This document shows positions 22,494 to 64,000 of a stretch of DNA of 64,000 bases, piece by piece; within the stretch, counting starts at the first letter, position 1, and each line of letters opens with the position of its first letter. The position numbers were made by a program, and so were the translations under genes. Origin of the DNA: Tubiluchus corallicola (lineage: Eukaryota > Priapulida > Priapulimorpha > Priapulimorphida > Tubiluchidae). Below the pieces are notes generated by a model. It was given only the letters and a program-made list of their open reading frames with translations. It had not been told where the DNA came from and searched no databases. The DNA lies in the NCBI GenBank assembly GCA_030141605.1, contig JAQGDQ010000055.1:342501-406500 (forward strand), written 5' to 3'.

Positions 22494-22823
22494 ATGGCCT
22501 CTGACTCTGACATGCAGCCTGACTCTGTATCTTCTCTTGAACAACACCATGATACTACAAATCTTATTAACTGTTATTAAGTCGCTAGCGGTGGTTCTAT
22601 TTTGCATAGAGACAAATTTTTTTCTAGACCACTACGTGATTTATGTGGACACAATTCTAAATTATTTGTACGATGTTTTCGCACTAATAACAGAGCCCAT
22701 TTCTTCTCTTCTCACGTTGTGAGCCCCGGGAATTCACTTAATAGTGAAACAGTTGATGCATCAAATCTGCCTCAATTTTGCAAATTGTTGAAAACAGACC
22801 ATCAAAAACCGTGTTATGGTTAG
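22494..22823 (+). pseudogene. Possible decayed coding fragment, unrecognised
   Basis: One frame from the ATG at 22494 reads MASDSDMQPDSVSSLEQHHD and continues for 110 codons with a single internal TAA at codon 29, ending at TAG. The second part (22602-22823) is polar and mixed in composition (RDKFFSRPLRDLCGHNSKLF), unlike the AT-driven frames nearby. It could be a relic of an exon or element gene, or chance. I recognise no family. Confidence 0.25.
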
Positions 22824-22858
22824 ATCCCTTAAGAGCCGTTTAGACAATTAGTTTTTTC

Positions 22859-22901
22859 ATCAAACTAGTTTGTCAGTTTTAGTTTCACAAACTAGTTTGA
22901 T
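22859..22901. repeat. Perfect 15-bp inverted repeat around AAACTAGTTT
   Basis: ATCAAACTAGTTTGT and ACAAACTAGTTTGAT are exact reverse complements separated by 13 nt, and each arm contains the palindrome AAACTAGTTT. Related CAAACA/GTTTGATGG strings follow to about 22980, so this may be the end of a small foldback element. Confidence 0.7.
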
Positions 22902-25900
22902 CGTGTTGACAAACAAAGTTTGATGGCATAAAACCGTCTTGAATTAATCAAACAAAAACTGACAAACTCAGACTCAACAGCCAATAGTGTTGCACTCTCG
23001 TTACATCATATCAATTGCTCATTCCGCGCCGGGACCAGGAAATTTTTTTCATTATTAATCCAGCATGTCATACAATGATCTGCACTGTTGCATGTTGGTT
23101 GATATTGGAATCTGCAGGCTATAAACAGCACTTGGTAATACAAAAGAAATTTTGATTTTGCTGACAATAAAAAAAGAAAATTCTGATTTTGCTGTACTGC
23201 TTTCTACCAATAAACTAAACAATTTGCAACAGTACTATAGGTGTGCTATACAAGTGTTGGTTAGCTAAATTGAACTTCTTGCAATTAATAGTCAAACACC
23301 CAAACGTTTAAATCTTTGAAATCAGGCTGTAACTGCCTCTTTCAATTCTTCGTTGTAGTTTCTTTCATCCAAACTTTTTTTAGCTCCTTCTTTTCCAATT
23401 TCTTCTTTTTCGATCGTACAAGCTAGCCCAATATAGACAACAAAGCATGTCTACGCCATAATTTGACTGACACCCGTTGTTGAATAGTTATTACCAGAGT
23501 TTGACGCAGTGGAATATGATGTCATTTAAACACGAGTCAATTTTTAGACTGACATTTTTTGCTTGACAGTTTAGAAACTGATTGTGCAAAAGGTACATTA
23601 GACTTCGCAAGCAAGTTAAGTCTGTATTTGTATTCTAGTCAAATTTAACAATGCTGATATCATATCTCTGTTTTCCTAACAGCTGTGCAAAGTGAGCAAA
23701 AACCCCAGTAAACTGTATCAACACAATGCACACACAGAATTCGCGGTAGATCAAAGAAAAGAGAAAAATATTTCAAAATGACTACCCAACAAAATTAGTA
23801 AGGGTTACGATCTTGTTAATTTAAACTTAAAAGTAACATTACTCGTCATTGTAATAATAGAAAAGACTTTTTGTTGTCTAATCTATTAGCCATCGGGAAA
23901 AATAACGCAATAATCACATACTACACCCACAAAACCATAAAGAAACTTGCAACAACTGTGTCATAAATTCTTTTGCAAAATAAACAGATTTCCGACACCA
24001 CAACACGGGATATCTTTCCGTTATCTGCGCCCTCTTCGCTTCCTGCAGAGTGACGCGGCCGCGCCCGCGATATTAAGCAGGGCACCATAACACTAGTTTA
24101 CTAGACTAGCACCATTGTTTCAATAATTTTGTTGCAGTTTATGTCTAGGTAGGCTCTGTTTTGGTTTAGAGAATGTAATGGCGAAAAATAAAGTAGTCGC
24201 AAATAAGGAAAAAAATGAAGAGGGGTTGAAGTTTCGTTTTATTTTTATCATGCATCTATATGGTTTCAAAAATTCAGTATTGATTGAAAAATGACTGATA
24301 AACTGATAATATGGAGGCATTCAGCGAACTTATAGCTGGTACAGAAAACAATAAAAAACAAGACTGTGTTAAAATTTCTGAAGATATGTTGTTATTACTG
24401 CTACAGTGCGAGCAAGACTTACTTGGAAAATTTAAGCAATGGGTGCAATAATTCATACAATTTAGACCAGGAAGGTCACTAGAAGTGTAATGGGGTAGCC
24501 TGGCATGTGCGAAAACCACTTTGGGGAAGGCAGTGGTTAATATTTTGGCTAAGACTGACATTTTTGTACAGCATGAAAATGTGGAGCAACACAATTATAC
24601 GTAGTGAACGTTACGTGTTACAGTACTAGTTATGTTTTCAATACCAGTAGTAGGTCCAATACTACAATACGTCGAGCAGAGCAGATCGAGGGATGCCAGA
24701 AGAGATTTGATCCACGAGTTCCCGATTAAGATAATAAGTAATAATAAACATCGTTATGTAAAGTGCCTGGGCTTGTTGTGAATCAGAACAACTAACAAGA
24801 AAATAGTAAATCTATGGAACTACAAACATTTCTAGTTACTGTAATTGTTTTTCAACACAATTATTGAACCCAAGCCAGTCCTAAGGGGTGTACCTCTGGT
24901 GTCCGTGATTCAATGATTCATGGACTCATCATACTGTAATGCAAGTGCATGCAGCCATTCCACCAGTCTATGCTCCATAAACGCAAGATAGATATCCCTC
25001 TACATAATTTGACACCCTATGCAACAATGTATTAGCACCCACCTCTCCTCTACCCCTCTCCTGCGTTCCAATCCCACAGTCCCCTCCCATCCCAAAACTG
25101 AACTTTTGCTGCACCTTAATAGTATAATGGTACGGTGTGTAAGCTTATATATGTAACGTCATGTATTACAGTCTACTAAATAAGTGTAGTGACCTATCTG
25201 CAGCTATACTAAGTGTTGATTAAGTTTAGAATCGCCCGAGAAACATTACTAGTGCGCAGAATGACAAATATCAAATTGAGCTTGCTATTTCAAAATACTA
25301 CAGTAACAAAAAGCACTTAAAAATCTGGGTTTTTCAATACTCCCTCTTTTCTTTCTCTTTCCCACTCTTTGTCTATGCCCTTTACATTCTCTCTCATTTT
25401 TCATTCTAGTACGATGTTTATCATTCTGGGATAAAGATATGTCAATGACCATAGAATGTCGCTATATTCACGCTTGTCGCAAATATCCCCCAGAAAAGAC
25501 TCAGTAGATTATTTCGCTTTGTAGTTCGTCTTGGCTGCTTGCCGATTTTTAAACACATCATTTAAAAAATCATTAAACATTGTGTGGTGACTGTTGTGCT
25601 GTCGTTACTGGCAGTGATACTTCAACAACTGTAACATCATCAGTGAAGCCATACTCAAGGTATGATAAATAATCCTACACAGTAATGTTTAGTTGCGGAG
25701 TTAACGTTAGAGGTCGCACCTATGTTTAAACCTATGAGTGTGAGCAATGGATATGCGCTTGAAGTAACTCCGTTAAGTAATTTATCCTCCACAATTATAC
25801 GTCATACTTTGACTTAAATTAATTTAGGGTCAGTTGGCGACTTGTTAAGTCCTAGTTCTTTGAATAGTCTTATCCCAGAAGGAGTCGGAAATTAACTGCT

Positions 25901-26883
25901 GTACAACGGTCAGAATCTAACCAAATCGAACATCCACTGATGTCAGTATCTGACTATTGTGCTGTTATACAACAGTCAGAATCTGATCAACACACAACGA
26001 CCATAGGTCAGAAATTTGAATGACAGCATCTGATCAAAACACCATATCCACAGGCGGCAATACCTGACCATTTTACAATTGAACTTTAGATTTTGGTTGC
26101 TAATCAACCCACGACGAACTGACCAAAATACTACCATCTCACAAGCAACAGTGGCTATTGGCAATGCTAAAAGTTGGATGAGGAATTATCTTTGAAAGGT
26201 TTCGATTTCGGTTTTGATTATGACATTGACCTGTCATAATTTGCTATTATAAACAATTGGCTCTCCTGCTCCATGTATCAGCATAAAATGTGACTCAAAA
26301 GCAGCGTCAGTAGTGTCTGATTCAAATTAAATAATCTTATGATATGAAGCTAACTGTACCTGTGTGCCAAGTAAAGCAAAGTACCAAGAGAGTGATTTCA
26401 ATTTAGTTTTAATGATATTTGCTAATAAAGAAAAAGTGTGATGAATAATGAATTACAAAAAATCTTGCTATTACCGAATAGATAAGTGCGCAATTGTCAA
26501 TAAGCATTGCTTTAATTAGTACAACAGATAATGTCTATTAAACGTTGTCTATTTAATGACAAGCGTGAAATAATTTACTTGAAATTTCCAAAGTTGGACA
26601 ATATGAAATTAGAAACTTTATGTAGTAGTGGACAAGCCAGTAGATTAGGTTCAATAAAAATTATATGGATAATAAAATTCCCACGTACACGTACATGGTG
26701 CATATATATATATGTATTTTGATATACGTATATACACACATGTGGATATATGGAATTCATTTATCCCACAAGTACCTGAGCATATTTCTGCTTTTGTTAC
26801 GTATAAATAATTGTAGTTTATCAGTTACCCGAAAGTAGTACAGCAAAATGGGTTTACTTTAGTTCAAACATACTCGGCTACTC
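22902..26883. other. Intergenic stretch between RalGPS and the RBPMS-like gene
   Basis: No gene is recognised. A GC-rich island of about 90 bp lies at 24005-24090 (GCGGCCGCGCCCGCG). At 24312 a 46-codon frame, MEAFSELIAGTENNKKQD..., looks helical but is unrecognised. Segment 25905-26130 has loose repeats of a GTCAGAATCTGATC-type unit. TA-rich simple sequence occurs at about 26700-26750. Confidence 0.35.
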
Positions 26884-27303
26884 GATACTGTTAGTGTGAA
26901 GGTTGATCAGCCGAAGCGTTTGTCGAGTGGCTCTACCGCGCAGGTATTCAGTCACGTGACCGTGCAACAAAACAGCATTCAACGTGGGGCGGGCTTTGCT
27001 GGTCTGTCGTTCATGTATGACATGTGTAGTTGGTGTGGATTACACGTATTAATTCGGCCACTAATATTCTATCGATGCCATCGTTTATCAATTAACTTTT
27101 GAGCGGCATTTCAGGGGTTAGTCCAGGTGACAGTCGTACACAACCTGTCTGGGTAAGAACTGTTAAAATTCGAGGTGAAGCGTTCACAGGATAGCGAAGG
27201 CAGCGATTGCCTGCGTGCCAGTCCTGCACACTCATCTAAGCGCGCCTGCATCCAGTTTTTTACAGCTGCCAGCCAAAAAAATACGCAAATTTCCGACGAA
27301 AGA
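26884..27303 (+). promoter_or_regulatory. Probable promoter and 5' UTR of the RBPMS-like gene
   Basis: GC content rises relative to the flanks. The 10-bp palindrome GTCACGTGAC (canonical CACGTG E-box) is at 26951-26960, and a GC-box-like GTGGGGCGGGC at 26984-26994. Both lie about 310-350 bp before the start codon at 27304. The reading frame of exon 1 stays open upstream to 27157, but the only in-frame initiator above 27304 is a GTG at 27175. GTAAGA at 27154 would make a good splice donor, so an alternative upstream exon is possible. No transcription start was determined. Confidence 0.45.
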
Positions 27304-62437
<35,134 letters not shown>

Positions 62438-64000
62438 GTACATAAATGTACTAAGTTCTTTTCAAAGTGGTTGCCACAGCTGACTTATGTATTAGGGATG
62501 TCAGTAAGCTCTGCCAGTACCAAAGCTTCAAAACTGAATCCAAGAATAGTTCTATGTTACTTTAGATCCGACTCGATTCAGCAGATTTAAAAAAATCCGC
62601 TTAGCTTCGACTGCAGTGGCAATTCGGTAGCGGTTTATTACCAAAGCAAAAATACACCCTTATACCTTTACCAACCTTTTGCCAGAAGATGTTGAGGCTG
62701 AGGCTGAATTTGAACAAATGGGCCTAGCTCAACCTAAATTCGGTCCCGACTTTTTTTTCGGTCAAGTTTCCTTGTAAAATTTCTGAACTAATGAGTTCAT
62801 TCCATCACTTTCCAATAATCTTGAAGTTAAAGGAAAGCAGGATTATTTTTCATATCCTAGTCCATCTTGAAATGCAGTAAAAAGTATACATTTTAACACC
62901 TATAATAATGCCAAAGCATGTCTGATGATTATGTATTAGGTTTAAAATTTAATTAAGAGTGGGCAATCCTAACTAGTGGTGATGCCACAAGTGAACATTA
63001 TTTTTAACAGCAGAAACATTTCAAGAGCATGTTACACATGTTTGCAATAAATAAAAATTGAAGTACAGTACTACTGTACAACATTCAGTGTGATATCTCC
63101 GACATGTGCACATCACAACAGAACCCTTCTAAGCTGAGAGGTAGAGCACCTGTTTTTTGTGCAACACTTTTCCGAGATGCAGGCACTAGTATAGCCATCT
63201 AACTAGCAAATAGCGATAAATGTATGAAACAGCAAAGAACTAGTTGTGATGCCACTAATGCCTTTGCGGCTTCTAAGGAGGTTTTGTTTTCATCGTCGTC
63301 GACTTGTTGATTTGTTTATTAGTTAACAAAATCTTGCAAAAATTAGTTCACCGATTTCAACAAAACTTTCTTGGGATATAACAGTTTTGACAATTATCGA
63401 TTGAGAATTGCAGGAAGAAAATCAATTTTTATTGTGTGGAAATATTCCGTGTGATGTCGCAAAAGAGCACAGCAGAAAAATTGCAAAAAAAACAAGGGTT
63501 GTTCTGTCATAAATGCCAAAACAATATTTGACAATTGAAGCAGCTGTACAGTTTAGTAAATATGTATATACAGTAAATATATTTTGCAAGCCTCGGTGGC
63601 AGTCTGAGTTCTACCAAGAGCTTTTCTAGTATCATGATTATTTTAGGTTTTTTAACATAATTTTATTGAAGATATAACAACAAACCAGGTTTGAAACAGA
63701 CAGCTTTACAACTGATATATGTTCTTCCCTAATGGGAGCGAAATGTTAGAGACAGATGGATAATAATGGTGACCACAATGTACAAGAAATGTTGCAATAA
63801 TTATGGACATTACTATATAAGAAGAGTAACATAGTTAATGTTATTTAAAGCACTGTTTGAAATAAAAGACTGCACTAATACAAAAATTTGATTGTTCACA
63901 AAATTATCTAGGGTATTGTTCCTATGCAGGAACAAACGAACGAGTTTTTTTGTTGCAAGACTGTAAACATTGATGTTAAAGGCTGACAAAAGAGTGCAGA
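62438..64000 (+). other. RBPMS-like intron 10 (or 3' end), incomplete
   Basis: Contains repeat A copy 5. No terminal exon could be identified with confidence. Reading through the donor gives 50 further unrelated codons to a TAA at 62588-62590, which I do not favour. Confidence 0.6.
62830..63255 (-). repeat. Dispersed repeat family A, copy 5
   Basis: Reverse orientation. Begins AAAGGAAAGCAGGATTATTT and contains AAAAGTATACATTTTAACAC, AAAATTGAAGTACAGTACTA, and GAGAGGTAGAGCACCTGTTT. Most diverged copy. Confidence 0.72.

Noticed and set aside
27175-27303. N-terminal extension of the RBPMS-like protein (KRSQDSEGSD...)
   Set aside because: Only a GTG could start it; no ATG in frame above 27304. 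More likely 5' UTR.
62438-62590. Read-through C-terminus after KHKMGE
   Set aside because: A good donor GAG|GTACAT lies at the family-conserved end of RRM2, and the read-through peptide has no family resemblance.

Overview
The window is animal nuclear DNA: AT-rich, gene-poor, with long spliceosomal introns (GT/AG borders), microsatellites, and remnants of several DNA transposons and retrotransposons. No prokaryotic, organellar or viral gene was recognised. The two-RRM form of the RBPMS/couch potato/MEC-8 gene and the repeat content suggest a non-vertebrate bilaterian. I cannot place it more precisely from sequence alone.

Three real protein-coding genes are supported. (1) 854-1933 (+) is a complete single-exon mab-21-like gene of 359 codons, the same length as vertebrate MAB21L1/2. 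(2) 17485-19218 (-) is a complete 577-codon RalGPS-type Ral exchange factor (RasGEF, PxxP linker, PH domain). Its whole coding region is uninterrupted, but a good splice acceptor lies in the 5' UTR. (3) 27304-62437 (+) carries ten coding exons of an RBPMS/couch potato/MEC-8 RNA-binding protein with two RRM domains. Introns range from 0.65 to 11.4 kb, and the last exon probably lies past the window edge. This gene fills more than half of the window and runs divergently from RalGPS.

Layout: 1-853, upstream flank of mab-21; 1934-16959, AT-rich DNA with transposon and retrotransposon remnants (18-bp target duplication around a truncated RTE-type LINE, a Tc1/mariner relic with TA duplications, dispersed repeats); 17-19.3 kb, RalGPS; 19.3-26.9 kb, intergenic with a fragment of a multicopy invertebrate ORF; 26.9-27.3 kb, probable promoter and 5' UTR of the RBPMS-like gene; 27.4-64 kb, its exons and introns. 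The introns hold a broken multi-EGF-repeat sequence, MITE-like elements, a tRNA-derived SINE, several tandem repeats, a 280-bp CT tract and a miRNA-precursor-sized hairpin.

The three genes are not an obvious functional unit: a cell-fate factor, a Ral GTPase activator and an RNA-processing factor. I see no evidence for a new multi-gene system. The points most worth following are the uninterrupted RalGPS coding region, the tandem NAGNAG acceptor and frame-neutral 57-nt exon in the RNA-binding gene, the decayed EGF-repeat sequence in intron 1, the intronic hairpin, and three copies of a small palindromic repeat within 4.5 kb.
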